Assembly (NCBI RefSeq): GCF_000003815.2
Contig: NC_049984.1
Coordinates: forward strand, 4,404,927-4,468,926
DNA length: 64,000 nucleotides
Direction: 5' to 3'
From: Branchiostoma floridae
Lineage: Eukaryota > Chordata > Leptocardii > Amphioxiformes > Branchiostomatidae
Within the stretch, counting starts at the first letter, position 1; each line of letters opens with the position of its first letter. Positions 47,191-59,508 of this stretch are shown here, in pieces. Under the pieces are notes generated by a model. It worked only from the letters and a program-made list of their open reading frames with translations. It was not told the origin of the DNA and ran no database searches. A program made the translations under genes and the position numbers.

Positions 47191-50100
47191 TCATATTTTA
47201 CAAGTACACGTTCCTTGTCGGGAAATCTGTCCATCTTGTGATGAAGGTTCGCTCAGTTTTATACCACTCTCACTCTCAAAGTTGTCCTCAAGTATTGACT
47301 CCGCAAGTTTGGTAAACATTTCCTCTACTCCTGAGCACGTTTTGGCGGAGACTCTGAATGTCCCTACGACGTCCAGCGGACATGTTCTGGTGTATATCTG
47401 TACTTCCTCTTCGGAAACTACGTCTGCTGAATCTGTGATGAGATCGGTTTTGTTTCCTGGAGGGAAGGGAAAAAATACAAATTGGAGGAAACAAATCATG
47501 TATTCTTATCAATACTGACAATTTTATGAAGTCCTTGTTTTCTGATGTGACGACATATACAGCAAGAGGGATAGAATTTAGCATTAGACATGTTGCAGTT
47601 CAAAAGTCTGCCAAGAGGAGGCACTATTTGCCCTCAAGTCATACTATACATTCATATATGTAACATTATGTGAGCGCGTACGTAACTACATTGTATAACG
47701 CTAGTTCACCTTTATCCAAGGGGTAACCTATATCCATTGTTTTTAATAACAGTGCATTTAGGGATATCAAGTCGACTGGTTTCAAACTGCAATATTTTGA
47801 AAATGCACATTTAATTGCAATTTAAAATCACTGTGTGTGTATGCATATGTGTGTGTATGTCTGCTGCATGTGCATATCTAAAGACAGATATACATATCTG
47901 AAGGTAGACATAGTAGTATGTATACTAGTACCTACCAACAAGAAATGCCTTTACTTTGTTGTTCCGTAACGTTACACTGGGGACCCAAGTTGACTCCAAG
48001 TTTTCAAATGTTTCTCTGTCTGTCACATCATACACGAGAAGCACACCGACGGCCTTGCGGTAATAGTTCTCTGTTAGAGACAACATCCGCTCCACCCCAG
48101 CTGTGTCCCATAGGGATACCTATAATGTATGTCAGACAAAAAACAAAGAGACAAGAAATCATCATCATCATCTGTCATCCCTGGCGGGCGGGGTGAAACA
48201 TTGCACAACATTTCATTTGCACAACATACAAGAAATAACTTTTCACAAGAATACCTCAATACAGAATTGTCATAACTGACTATTACATACAGTCAGTATA
48301 TTCATGTAACGTTAGTTTACCTTTATCAGAGGGGTAACGCACATCCGTTGTACCAAGGAGGTTGTACATAAAAAACTGGGTATTTAGAAATATGAAGTCG
48401 ATGGACTGTGGTTTCAAATTGCATTTTTGTTTGATAAATTGCAGTTTAAAAACCACCATCAGTTGACTTCATATCCCTAAATAGCCTAGTTTTAAATACA
48501 ACGGATAAAGGTTACCCCGCGAATAAAGGTGAACTAGTGTTATATGTATAGAAGGTATTGTATCAGCTTTCCAGTGCTTTGCTTCAAATTGAACTCTTAA
48601 TCACTTGTATATTCAAATATCTCTGATAGCAGCAAATGGATTCTTGTCATCGAAAAAGATCTTGGCATTAAAAACTAAGACGTCATGTGTCACTCATTCA
48701 TACATTGATTCTTAACTTTCATTCTAAAAACTTCTGTATTGCAATTGCTTAGACTTCTAATGGGAAATCAATTAAAAGTAACATTACATTGAAAAGCATA
48801 TCACATATATTACAAAAATATAATCTTAGATACAATACCAAGGTCATTTATTCCCATATCTTACAAAATGTTTGAATAATCATAAAACATTTTGCTTTGT
48901 CCAACATTTTCTATCTGCATGTATGATAAAAATGTTTCTACATTGTATCACTTCCTCTCTAACAAAATGCAGCTTGCATAGAGATAAACTTTTCTCATTG
49001 CATGTAGCCTCACATCTGTTTTTCTCACAGCAAAATCAATAAATTAATGAAATCCTATCTATTCTATCATCATTTCCACACTGATTATCTAAAAAAAAAA
49101 TTTATATCTGAAACTATGGCATATTCTGCAACATTTCTGTGAATATTTCAATAACACACTTTACCTCAAGAAAAGCTGTGCAACTGACATCTGCAATCTA
49201 TTTTCTGCTTGATAATGATATTGTATTGTAATGTTAAGCTGTGCTAGCCAATGGTTATTCCATTAAGTATGCAAAAAGCAAATTTCATAATTAGACACTA
49301 GAATCAAACTTTTTTTCCTACTTAATGGTCTCTATGAACAGCAAATTATGGTACAAAACAATTAACGTGGTCTGAGTTGGGTAAAAAAATTACCTTATAA
49401 GTACCTTAACATATTTTTCTGTCAATATTTCATTTTGTGTTGGTGTTAACATTTAAATTCACCTTACAGCTTCTGTAGTCCAGCTATCAAAGGAGACTAG
49501 ACTACCAAAAGACACAAAAGAGGGGAACACACACACACCCACACATACACACACACACACATCCAAGATGGCCAGGTGTTACAGGTTCACAGAACTTATA
49601 CAGACAGCAGGTTCACATGACAACACATATTCACTGACCTTGTACATAAATATAATATCTTATCACATATAGAGGATAATGTCAAGAGGAACACAAAGAA
49701 TACACACCTGTTCAAATGACACAGACTGAATACACACCTACACCTGACACCTGTTACCACAGTACTACTACCTCATAAGAAAGGGGCATAATTTCCTATG
49801 GCAATATTTTTTTCTGGCCTCTCACTGACAAAAAAAAGTATCGTTTAACCAAATATTGTGACAGATTTGTATCTAGTACTGTATAGCACACCGGTAACAA
49901 ACAACAGACCATATCTGCTTGGAGATTAGAATAACCCCACCTGTCCTCAGCACACATGTACGTTTATGATCATGATACTCTGACCTGTGTTTCTCAGTGT
50001 TGTGCCGGTTAATAGTTGACGTTATGCCGGCTACGTACGTTATGTTGTTGGCTGCCCGTTCTATCTTGATTATGAAATCTTAGCACAGTCGTAAGTGGTT

Positions 50101-50346
50101 TGAGTATGTAAGGTGTAACGTTTAACGTCCACGTACCCGCACGTTGTTGTACCCGACTTGGAACTCTCGGATATCGCTTGCTCGAAGTTGTACCACCGTT
50201 GTGCATGTCCTCGGGAAGTCTTCGCCGCAGAACCGAGCAAAGAGGGACGACTTCCCCACTCCGGCGTCTCCTAGGAGAACCACCTTCTTGATAGCCGTCG
50301 TGAGAGACCGGTAGAATCTAGAAATAGGGCGGCCTGTTTCCGACAT
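47191..50346 (-). CDS. divergent Rab-like small GTPase, three exons
   Basis: Exon 1 50137-50346, exon 2B 47936-48119, exon 3B 47191-47456; phases 0 then 1; 219 residues. Order of GTPase motifs: P-loop GDAGVGKS (26-33), WDTAGVERM (74-82), NKTD (133-136), VSAKT (about 167-171). Rab-type GTPases switch between GTP and GDP states to steer vesicle traffic on membranes. The residue matching Ras Gln61 is Val79, which in other GTPases lowers hydrolysis. The C-terminus TCTCKI has two cysteines but is not one of the usual Rab tails (CC, CXC, CCXX), so lipidation is uncertain. The ATG is the first in frame, 25 residues before the P-loop. The nearest relatives are the copy downstream and the gene at 52904. 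No ortholog name is justified. Confidence 0.88.
47696..47835. mobile_element. truncated MITE in duplication unit 2
   Basis: Same truncated copy as at 45657, with the same left end and the same missing right end. Confidence 0.7.
48307..48542. mobile_element. MITE, TA-flanked, near full length
   Basis: Inverted ends of about 45 bp: TAACGTTAGTTTACCTTTAT on the left against GATAAAGGTGAACTAGTGTT on the right, with CCGTTGTA / TACAACGG inside them. TA borders suggest a Tc1/mariner-type origin. The interior holds a second inverted pair (GTCGATGGACTGTGG / CCACCATCAGTTGAC). Absent from the matching site in unit 1 near 46390. Confidence 0.85.
49090..50130. other. intron 1 of the Rab-like gene
   Basis: AT-rich, with a short AC-rich microsatellite at 49527-49562. 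No further exon recognised between exon 1 and exon 2B. Confidence 0.5.
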
Positions 50347-50349
50347 GTT

Positions 50350-51560
50350 TTCGTACGTTAGTTGGCTGGTCCCCAGGAAGTTGTCAAATGGTGGCTACGG
50401 ATCTCTTATCGCTAAATCTAAGCTGTCAGGGGTCACTGACCGGAAGACGGAGTGAATGGGCTAGCCTCCTTCGCAGACTTCCTAGGTGCATCCAATGAGG
50501 CTAATGATACATCTGGTGTACTATTTGCAACCAGCAGCTATATAGGTACCCGATTTTTGTTTGAGTAATGAGGCTGATTTACATGTCGAGGCACCTCCTC
50601 GAACACGTTTTACGTCCCTTCCGAAAGACGAATTCGTGCATTCTTGGTCGGGCTACAACCGGTGTTAATTTTTTAGGAGATGTCGATTTTTAACGTAGAC
50701 TTGGTTCTCTAATTTCGCGAGAGATCAATGAGGTTTCCGTGCACCCAGAACAGACATCTAATTTGAAAACCTATTACGTTATATTGACTTAAATCGCAAA
50801 ATTTGAGTGAAATCTCACGCCCAAAAATAAACCGAGAAGGTCGCCATAAAAGCGTCCTTAAAAGGCTTAATGATTGATTACAAGGTGATAGAAGCTCCCT
50901 GGTGATTTCGCCAGGGTGATTTGAGGCTTTTAGTTTATCTTGACTTCCATCAACAAGGAAACACAAACTGCACCTGTCGTTACTGACGTCATGCTTAATT
51001 GTGTTTATGGCCCGCAATCTCGACTGTAACTTAGAACCAAATGGTTCTTAAGATCCAATTCTTACCTCGGGGCTAGAAAATGTGACCCAGGCCAGGGTCA
51101 AGTCAGGTCGAATCACGTTTTGATTTAATATCGATAGATTCTTTGGATTTAGAATTCGACACACGGCATACTGGTTTGTTCTGAGTCAGAACATGGTGTT
51201 ATATCATCTGAGTGATTCATTCCTTCAAACCAGACCCGGAAATGAAGGAATTCCAGACAGTCAGTCTACAAGCCATTATACTGGCTTATGTGGCCGCACT
51301 GCTGGATTTTACCAGGAAAGGTTTCCAGCGTTCTGAATTTCACGTCCTTCTCGTGGGGAGGAAAAATGGATATTGAAATACAATGGAGACATATTTTTGC
51401 CAAATTTAGCTTATTACGTTATTTGCAGTTACGATCTTTGTGTCGATGATTACGAGCGTGTGTATGTGTGTGCTATTCTCCAAGCAGAGGTTGGGTCACG
51501 CAGATAGCCCGGCCTCTACTATCACCGCGCCCACATTGCTTAGAGAATCATGAGTGCGTA
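50350..51560. other. promoter flank and intergenic region
   Basis: Upstream of the Rab-like exon 1 at 50346. More balanced base composition than surrounding regions. No TATA box or exon recognised with confidence. Confidence 0.4.
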
Positions 51561-51569
51561 CATACGCGT

Positions 51570-51584
51570 GTGTGTGTGTATGTA

Positions 51585-51634
<50 letters not shown>

Positions 51635-51637
51635 TGT

Positions 51638-51674
<37 letters not shown>

Positions 51675-51676
51675 CG
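51570..51676. repeat. TG microsatellite
   Basis: About 105 bp of (TG)n with TATG and TCTG interruptions. The Val-Cys and Thr-His frames over it are translations of the repeat. Confidence 0.95.
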
Positions 51677-51689
51677 TGTATGTGAAAGT

Positions 51690-52895
51690 TACATCTATGA
51701 TCATCTATCGCGATGAGTTCACACCTATAGTACGGTTGGCCGACGTCATACAAGTGTAAAGTTAGGTTTGCGTTCTTTGGGAGGAGACTTTAGCCTAGGC
51801 ACAGTTTGATGTAGCATTAGATATCGATCTTACACCTGTGCATGGTGATTGAACAACTTCGGGTAACCCCACCCACCGCCCACGTGCTACTTTTACTTTT
51901 GTTTTCACTGTTTAGTCAGGGCATCAGCTGTATTCTGGTTGCCTTTAGCTAGAAAACAATAATGTTGTCTTTATTTGTACATACAGAAAGAACCAACATT
52001 TCATATCACGACTGAAATATGCATATATAAAGATAGATTGAACTTATTCTTACAGCAATCTTGCCAACAAAACATAACGTCAACGTGGTTTATTACTTTA
52101 AAACGTAATTCAGATGGACCTTTGGCCCATGGTTACATTTTACAAGAGCAATTTAGTATCAAATACATATTTACAACGGTGTGCTTTCAGCTTTACGAGT
52201 GATTTACGTGAGTTGTGGTGTACACTGAGAAATACGGGAACCGATTTCAAATCAGAAGACAATTAGATTGTACATAATAGATAAGCGAAACCTTCAGGCG
52301 ACTTCGTATGAAGGCCAAGCATTAGTATTCAGCGTCACAACCTTAGTCTAGGTCTACAGCCTTTGGCAGATTCCACAGATGAAGTAATGTTTGAATTTTG
52401 TCATGGCGCCCTGCCACAAGCCTCTGCTTCAAAAACCGCCAAATAACAACCCAACTAGTTTGTTTGTTTTTTTGTTGTTGTTTAGTCTCAATCGTCTTTC
52501 TGGAACAATGTCTTATAAGTGCAAAAACGTTTGAAGATTTCGAAAGCAATTTTTCTGACTCAATCACTCTCTGTTGTCAAGCGTGTCATTGAAAATGTTC
52601 ACAAAAAAAGATCATGAAATTGAGTCGACCGGTCAACATTTGCACTTTTCAAGACTTCTTTGGAAAAAGGAATGAAAAAAGGACTTCTATATCCGGACTT
52701 TGTCCCTCAACATAGACTTTCTAAAACTTATGATCCACCGCTTACCGAGTCACCTGTTTTTCTGCATCACAGCGGATTGCTAATATGACAAAGGCTGGAG
52801 TTGGTCAGTTAGAAAATTTGGAGCAAGTTCAATTTCTTATGGAAAATTACAGTTCGATTTATATATCCAGAATGGCTTCTACCAATACAAATAAA
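51690..52895. other. intergenic region
   Basis: No exon recognised. This is the 3' flank of the Rab-like gene that ends at 52904. Confidence 0.4.
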
Positions 52896-52903
52896 CTTTT
52901 AAG

Positions 52904-55900
52904 TCAACATTTGCACTTGTCCCACACTCTCTGTTTGTTCTTTGGTTTCAGCGTGATGACTTCGTCTGGTTTCTTCTCCTCTGTCTTCACATCACCGCAC
53001 AGGGCTTCTGCTACAGTCTCAAACAATTCGTGCACCCCCTCTTCAGTTTTGACTGAAACTTGGAAATTCCCAGCAACTTTCAGATCAATTATAGAACTTT
53101 CGTATCTTCTCGCTTCGTCTAGGGTAACGTTTTCGAAGGCGTATTTAGAAGTAGAAGCAATGTCCGTCTTGTTGCCCACGAGGAAAGTTGTCATGGTGGG
53201 GTCGCGGCGTCGGATGGACGGGACCCAGGTGGACTGGACGCCGAGGAAGGTGGCCTGGTCGTTCACGTCGTAGAGAAAGAGGGCGGCGGAGGCGTGGTGG
53301 TAGTAGTTCTCTGTTAGGGACAACATGCGTTCTGTGCCGGCCGTATCCCACAATTCTAGCTGTGAACACCAAATAAAAATCATGAAACATATTACTTTAG
53401 GTTTACTGTGTTTTACGGTACAGCTTGGTTTGTGGGGGCAGAAAGTTACAATTACGTTTTCTCCGTTAACATTAGTTATGAGAATAAAATCATTGCGTTA
53501 CGATGGTGTAGTGTGCGCGTGTGTGTGTGTAGGGGGTGTTTTTTTGTTGCTTGTTTTTGTTATTGCGGTCTTTTTGTTTTGCTTGGAAAGGTAATCTTGG
53601 GAACCCCAGGGTACTTGCGTAGCAGCTTCTTTTATTTGGTATTTTGTTGATAAGCGAATCACTGAAGCCAGCCACCTTGTATCAGTTCTCCTTTCTATTG
53701 CAGTTCTCCTGTTACTAAATATGTTACTTCGCCACCTGTCCTTGTACTAGACTGGCTCTTTATTAAGTTTTCAGTGATAGACATTTCCAGTTTAGTTTGG
53801 AATATAGAGGCCGAAACTCCATATGAACAACTCTCACTATTTTATCACTTTGTCCCATTTCTAATATATCCATGCCCTTGCGACCATTCCGATAGCATTT
53901 TTTAATACGTACAAAAATGTACTAGAAAAAGGCAACTAAATATAAATCTTGACAATCGGTCTCTACAACGGAAGCCACTATTCCTATATCCCGTCGTTTA
54001 TTGCAATGTTAATATATCGCAAATCCGTGTAACAAACGGCCTGGGTACCCTCTTCCTCTCTACCCCACATGCCATTAATGGCTTCTCCCCCGAATCAGAC
54101 TAGATCAAACCAGCTGCACTGACACAGTCATTACTGAATTATCCTATTTGGTGAAGCAATACTAGAAAAACAGCATTCTTTAGCAACAGGCGTACAGTCA
54201 CGACGTATACGTACGAGAGACGAATTAGTCACACGGCTATTGCTGTCAATTTCCTCTTTACCTGTGGACGACAGATCTAGACACGTACAGGCCCTATTTT
54301 TCTGCGTCTTCGGATTTAAACTAGAAACTAGCAGTTTGCAGTTTTCTTTGTCCCAAACCTTACCCCTATTAAGCTATCTCATGAAACACGGTTGATTCGT
54401 ATCTTTAAAGAGTTTATTAAAATACTAAGACTGGTTTTAAACGCAATACTTCGCTGGAAACAAGGATGGGTTCTTTGCCCGCAGGGCAATCTTATGCTTG
54501 GGTCATTTAACTCAGAGGTGAACATATACCTACTACGTGTATACGCTGGACGTATCTTCCAACATTCATACACACCATACATAACGTTACATGTATACTA
54601 AACGAAACTTTTAATTGTATAACTGTGTAAACTGATAATACAGTTGATTAGAACAGCGCATGTTAATTTACACTCCGGTGAGGAAGACGGTTTCTCTACT
54701 ACAGCCTTACTGAATGAATGGCTTGAGGACATATATAACCACTGGGTTGAGTACAGGTACAAAATGATATATTGACAGACACATGACAAGTATACAACGT
54801 CAACACTCACACAAGTGAATTCGACTTCTTAGCTTTTTGCTTCTTAGTGATACTGACAATGTAGGAACAAATATGTTTTTGTAACAGGGTGCTCTAAAGG
54901 TGTGTCTAAATTCATTAGGAATATGAACTTGCCTGCTATAGCATGACAATGTCACGTTTATGTGTAGGGAGACCGCATGACGACTCCGTTTATTTGCCAG
55001 GTGACATCCAGAACTCCGCCATTTGTTTCTTCCTACTATACTACTCATGCAAATCCACGGCAGGTCATATGACCGTGACATAACCACATAATTGATCATA
55101 GAATTTTGAAATGCATTTATCGGGTCCATGGGGTCAATTTTCATCATGAGACTGTCACACAACGACCTTTGAGAAACTTGAATGCATCGGGGTCATCAAA
55201 TCAATGTGATGACCAAATATGGTATAGTGATATTATAATTCGTTACGTGACTGTAGTTATTCTGTTGTTAGCTTCCAGTTTCGGTGGCTGCGTTCCGTGT
55301 CGACTGCTATGGCTATGTTTATTGATATTTCCGTGTTCTATTGAAATCGATACAGTGATTCAAAAGTCTAGGCATACCATATAGTCAAATATTATATACA
55401 TGCAAAATACAGTGACGTTTTGGAACACTGGTAACTATTCTTGCCAAGGAATATGCTGATTTTAAGAACAGCTATGCAGTATTGCCGAATAAAAATAGTA
55501 TTTCCATTTTCCGCCATATTACATGTCAGGTACTGTTGTTATACCACCCTTATAGTATGTACAGCCTCATTTTATCTTTTGTATACGTATGACGTAATGG
55601 TCCATATGTTGCGGCCGTTTTTTTCACACCACTCAAGTGAACTGCAGCCTAGCTAAAATAGAACAGCAACATTACATATTAAAAATAGAACAGCAAAGAT
55701 GGCTTCAACTAAGATGTTCAGAATGCATAGATGATTCACCCTCCCACTCTCGCATAACGCCTTACGATATCGAAAGTCATTGCGACGATAGTCAACCCTG
55801 TGTGGGAAGGTGAGATTATTCAATGAGGCTTTTTTAAACCTCCTTGGAAGTTGGATTATTATTTTATCATGATTACTTACCGTAACTTCTCTGTCTCCGA

Positions 55901-56120
55901 ACCTGAATGTCCGCCGGCAGCTGCCCACCTGTAATGTCGCGAAGGTGGCCTCCGTAAAACTGTCGCCGCTAAACCTGGCGAACAGAGACGACTTCCCGAC
56001 ACCGGAGTCCCCCAAAAGGATGACCTTGAAGGACCGTCTGGACAGGGCGCTCATCTTGTAGGAGCTCGAGCTGCAGTGGTCTTCGAAGATCGTGTACTCG
56101 GTTTCGGTGTGACGCGACAT
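52904..56120 (-). CDS. divergent Rab-like small GTPase, two exons
   Basis: Exon 1 55881-56120 (80 codons, donor GTAAGT) and exon 2 52904-53359 (acceptor TTCACAG) join in phase 0 to 231 residues. Motifs: P-loop GDSGVGKS (37-44), WDTAGTERM (84-92), NKTD (143-146), VSVKT (about 181-185) and a final CKC (229-231), a CXC tail that Rab geranylgeranyl transferase can modify in known Rabs. The Gln61 position is Thr89, and the G5 Ala is Val. A second ATG at codon 23 would give a more Rab-like short N-terminus. It is a paralogue of the gene at 47191-50346: exon 1 ends at the same place before the WDTAG block, but the intron before NKTD is missing here. Confidence 0.9.
53365..55870. other. intron of the two-exon Rab-like gene
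   Basis: About 2.5 kb. A GTGTGTGT-rich short stretch near 53517 is low complexity. Open frames inside carry no recognised signature. Confidence 0.6.
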
Positions 56121-56124
56121 GATG

Positions 56125-57910
56125 TATATGAACGCCTGGGTTTTCCCTCGCCGAACCGGTATTTTGGATATTTATAAGCGTTCCGAACTCACTGTAGCAC
56201 GAAAATGAAAGTCGACGTTCCGATAATATTATCTCGCGTGTCCCCGGCTGAATAGGTCGGTATTGTGGCTTTTGTCTACAGATTTTCTGTTCCGAAACCC
56301 TCTTGTTTGGGCTAACCTTTGTCAAGGAATTTCAGGAATGAAAAACGGAATCAAATTCGCAACTGACCGCAAATTCGCAATTTTCCCTCCCGGATATCAC
56401 CACCAGACACCACAGTTTTGGCGCGAAGTTGACACGGGAATGCAGTGTTGTGTGCTGTAGCCACGTGCAACTATTGAATATATGGCCCTGTTCTACATAT
56501 ACTGCAAACATTATCTCTGTTTACATTTAAGTGGACTTTCGTCCTATAGTGACCTACCTAATATCAACATTATCTTACGTCACGGTAATCATGATGATGT
56601 CACGAGAGCAAATGGTCAGAGAGACCAGGGACGAGCGCCTTCTAACGAAAAACGTCCGCACTGCAGATCGTAACTTTTTTTTTATGTCACACGTACACTT
56701 CAAAACAAAAATCATCACATATCCATACACCTTTTCAAAAGTTGCATTGTATTGTTCACCCCCACCTCAGGCGTTTAAAGCAACCTTACACTGCAAAAAA
56801 TACACATAATGACTCGAATGGAAACATTTGATTGACAAAAATAAATTCGCAAATCACAAAACAGACAGTTGTTTAACTAGAACTTAGTAGAAGTCGAATC
56901 TGCATTGCAGACATGAAGTCAAACCAACAGACAGGCAACAGACAATAAGAATGTTTACATCATCTGTAGCCATGACTAAATTGAGCATCATATCAGAACC
57001 ATACAGATCATTGGTTTTCCTTCAGTGTCCAAATAATTTATCATCATACTCATAGCCAATATCCCATTTTCTTTCTTGAGCATCTTTTATCTTCAGTATA
57101 TTGCTTGGTCAGTAAATGCATAAAAGCTCCTTGGTAAATGTGGATGCAAACATCTTAATTTTCCTTTTCTCTTCTTTATGCTGAAGACTTCAGGCTATCA
57201 AGCTGAGTAAACAAGAAATGCTGTACAAATGTACATGTTGTATTATCTACTTTCACCATGGTCTAACATGTTGTAGCCTGACAAATCACACCACTCCAAG
57301 TGGCTGGCCCCACAGTTACCCAGGGGGTCATTAACGGAAACCAGCAAGAGATAGTGTAAACACAGGCTTAACATGCTGTAGCTTGTTACTACATTGTAGC
57401 AGCTTTGGTGGAACATAATTTTCTTCAGAGCAGTCATACATGGTAAGACAGTCAAAAATGTGCATTAAGATATCCACATTGATAATCTCTTAAAGTCTCA
57501 GTATACATCATCCTCTCTGGCACCTTAATACATTTGTACTTCCATGTGCGTTGTAACTTTCTCTCTTTTATACACAAAATATCTTCAACAGCCCCCAAGT
57601 TGTCATAGTTTCAAAAGCCCTTTCTACAACATAATGCATGGACAATGTTATGCAACAAATATCAATGACAGAGTACTCTGCATGATCATCTAACAGTAGA
57701 ACATAAGTCTGAAATTGTAGGTCACCATATCACAGTTGAGGAATTTCTATGACAGACTTTTCAGTTAGCAGTATGTTACTGTTTTCATAGCTTCCTTTGG
57801 ACAGCCTACTAAAGTTTGATAGCTACATTTTGTACATCACTATCAGTGCATGCAAGGATGTTTCATTGTTGCATGTCTCATTCTTGCATGTTAACAGTCT
57901 TCAAGTTTAA
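56125..57910. other. intergenic region and likely 3' UTR of the micropeptide gene
   Basis: No exon recognised. The part closest to 57910 should hold the 3' UTR of the minus-strand STMP1-like gene; its polyadenylation site was not fixed. Confidence 0.4.
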
Positions 57911-57916
57911 GTGTTG

Positions 57917-59020
57917 TCAGTCATCCTTCTTCTTTTCCAGAGTTGAAATCTTGCTCTTTGCCTCCCCAAACACCTTAGACACATCTGGAACCTGTGAGGT
58001 TAAACAGAGGAAATATCAGATACTAACTAGCAATGTACAGGTATATTTCCCCTGTCTATTAAGGCAGTGTTGTTCTATCACTTGATTAGAGTGACTGTTG
58101 CATTTTTACAAATGACTTGTATACCAATATAGTAAACATATTCCAATGACTCTGCATCTGTACTCAAAGGTCAAGAGTTCCAGAACCGACTGCTGTTGAC
58201 CGACCGATATGAAAGCTACTGGAAAGGGTTGCAATCTTTAGGCCAACTGTTTTAAGACAATTTACTTTGTACAGTGAACATGTACATACTAGTACTACAT
58301 ATTTTCTGAACTGGAAAGATCCATACTTTAATTGTAATACAATTATAGTTGGGACAACATATTATTTGGAAACACTGTTTCCAGAGTAGTATTACATTTT
58401 TGTAATATGAAATAGTATAAAACAATTGACCATAGTTTAATCAAATGTTATGTTTATACATTAAGCCACATGGTTTCTGAACAACCTTAATAAAGTTTTT
58501 TTTAGATAATAATACTAGTAAATGATTTTCAAACGATGTCACACCCAAATGACATCACCAATGACATCATAGGTCACCTACGTGCCAACACACAGTCGTA
58601 AAACCGGCCATCTGTGAGCTCTGACGTCACTGATATCTGTGTGCACGTAAAATTTTGACATGGATATTCTAGTGACCTACCTCATAGTTCTGTGCTATGT
58701 ACACCCCTAGTACCGCTCCAGAAGCAAATCCAACCTGAAAATGATAATGAAACTTTAATTAAAGGGGTTTAAAAGCCTTCGTGATAGTCAGATGTTTAAG
58801 TAAGGAGGTTGAAACCGTCTTAAGTTACGAGGCACTTCCGCTATCGTTACATTGTAAGTAAAAGCGTCTGAATAAAAAGCTGTAAAACTACGTCAATGGT
58901 ATGACATCTGGAGCACACCATATGCATGCCACGTTTATAAAGTATGAAATTATCCCAAACGAAATGCAAGGCTGTCAAATCATTCCAAGTTCAAAGTGTA
59001 GCTACCACAAACTGGAACAT
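57917..59020 (-). CDS. STMP1: STMP1-like mitochondrial micropeptide, 47 residues, three exons
   Basis: Exon 1 59006-59020 (ATG TTC CAG TTT GTG, then GTAGCT), exon 2 58681-58734 (after TTTTCAG, before GTAGGT) and exon 3 57917-57991 (after CCTCACAG, stop TGA at 57917-57919). All junctions are phase 0. The product begins MFQFVVGFASG, has a hydrophobic helix with small residues (about 4-21), then the family signature YIAQNYE followed by VPDVSK, and a lysine-rich tail ending EKKKDD. Vertebrate STMP1 is also 47 residues, with MLQFLLGF and YLAQNYD at the same places. The known family member is a single-pass protein of the mitochondrial inner membrane tied to respiratory-chain function. Exon 1 has only five codons, so it is the least certain part, but it matches the family start. 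It lies head to head with the DENND11-like gene, 488 bp between start codons. Confidence 0.9.
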
Positions 59021-59508
59021 GTTCCTCTGCTGACGTCCTTGCTGTTTGGTCCCCCGATCTTTGAGCTCGCAGTGTCAGTTTTCTAGCCACCTTCGGCACG
59101 AGAAAATACTCTGAGAAGACTCTTAGAGTTTTCTGAGCTAGCAGATGGTAGAATTACTGTTCTGTATAGCTTCTATTGCCAAGAAATCTTCATAAAATCG
59201 TGACAAATATCCAACAATATGATCACCGCCAGTGTTTCATTGATCGCAGGGCGACAAAACAAACATTTTCAATTTTTTTTCTAGATTGCTCTTGTTTTAT
59301 AAAAAAAAAATAAAAAAAATATTATCGTCGTAAAATACATGTTATCTTTATCTATAGCTGTAGAAAATTATCCAAATACGTTACTTTTGGTGTTTGGGGG
59401 ACTTTTAGTCGCAAAAGATGAGTGTTTCGTCGCCCTGAATGATTGACAGGCAGGTCAAAGTTCGCGGGAGGAGTCACCTGATTACCCGCACACAGACAGA
59501 GACACAAC
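59021..59508. promoter_or_regulatory. putative bidirectional promoter
   Basis: 488 bp separate the start codons of two divergent genes (STMP1-like on minus, DENND11-like on plus). Both transcription starts must lie here or in untranslated exons nearby. It contains GCGGGAGGAGTCACC near 59464, an AT-rich A run near 59300 and no clear TATA box assigned to either side. Confidence 0.6.

Larger units (their letters stand above)
46967..49085. repeat. segmental duplication, unit 2
   Basis: Second copy of 44939-46950. It is about 110 bp longer, mostly because of a MITE at 48307-48542 that unit 1 lacks, partly offset by the shorter microsatellite. Confidence 0.95.
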
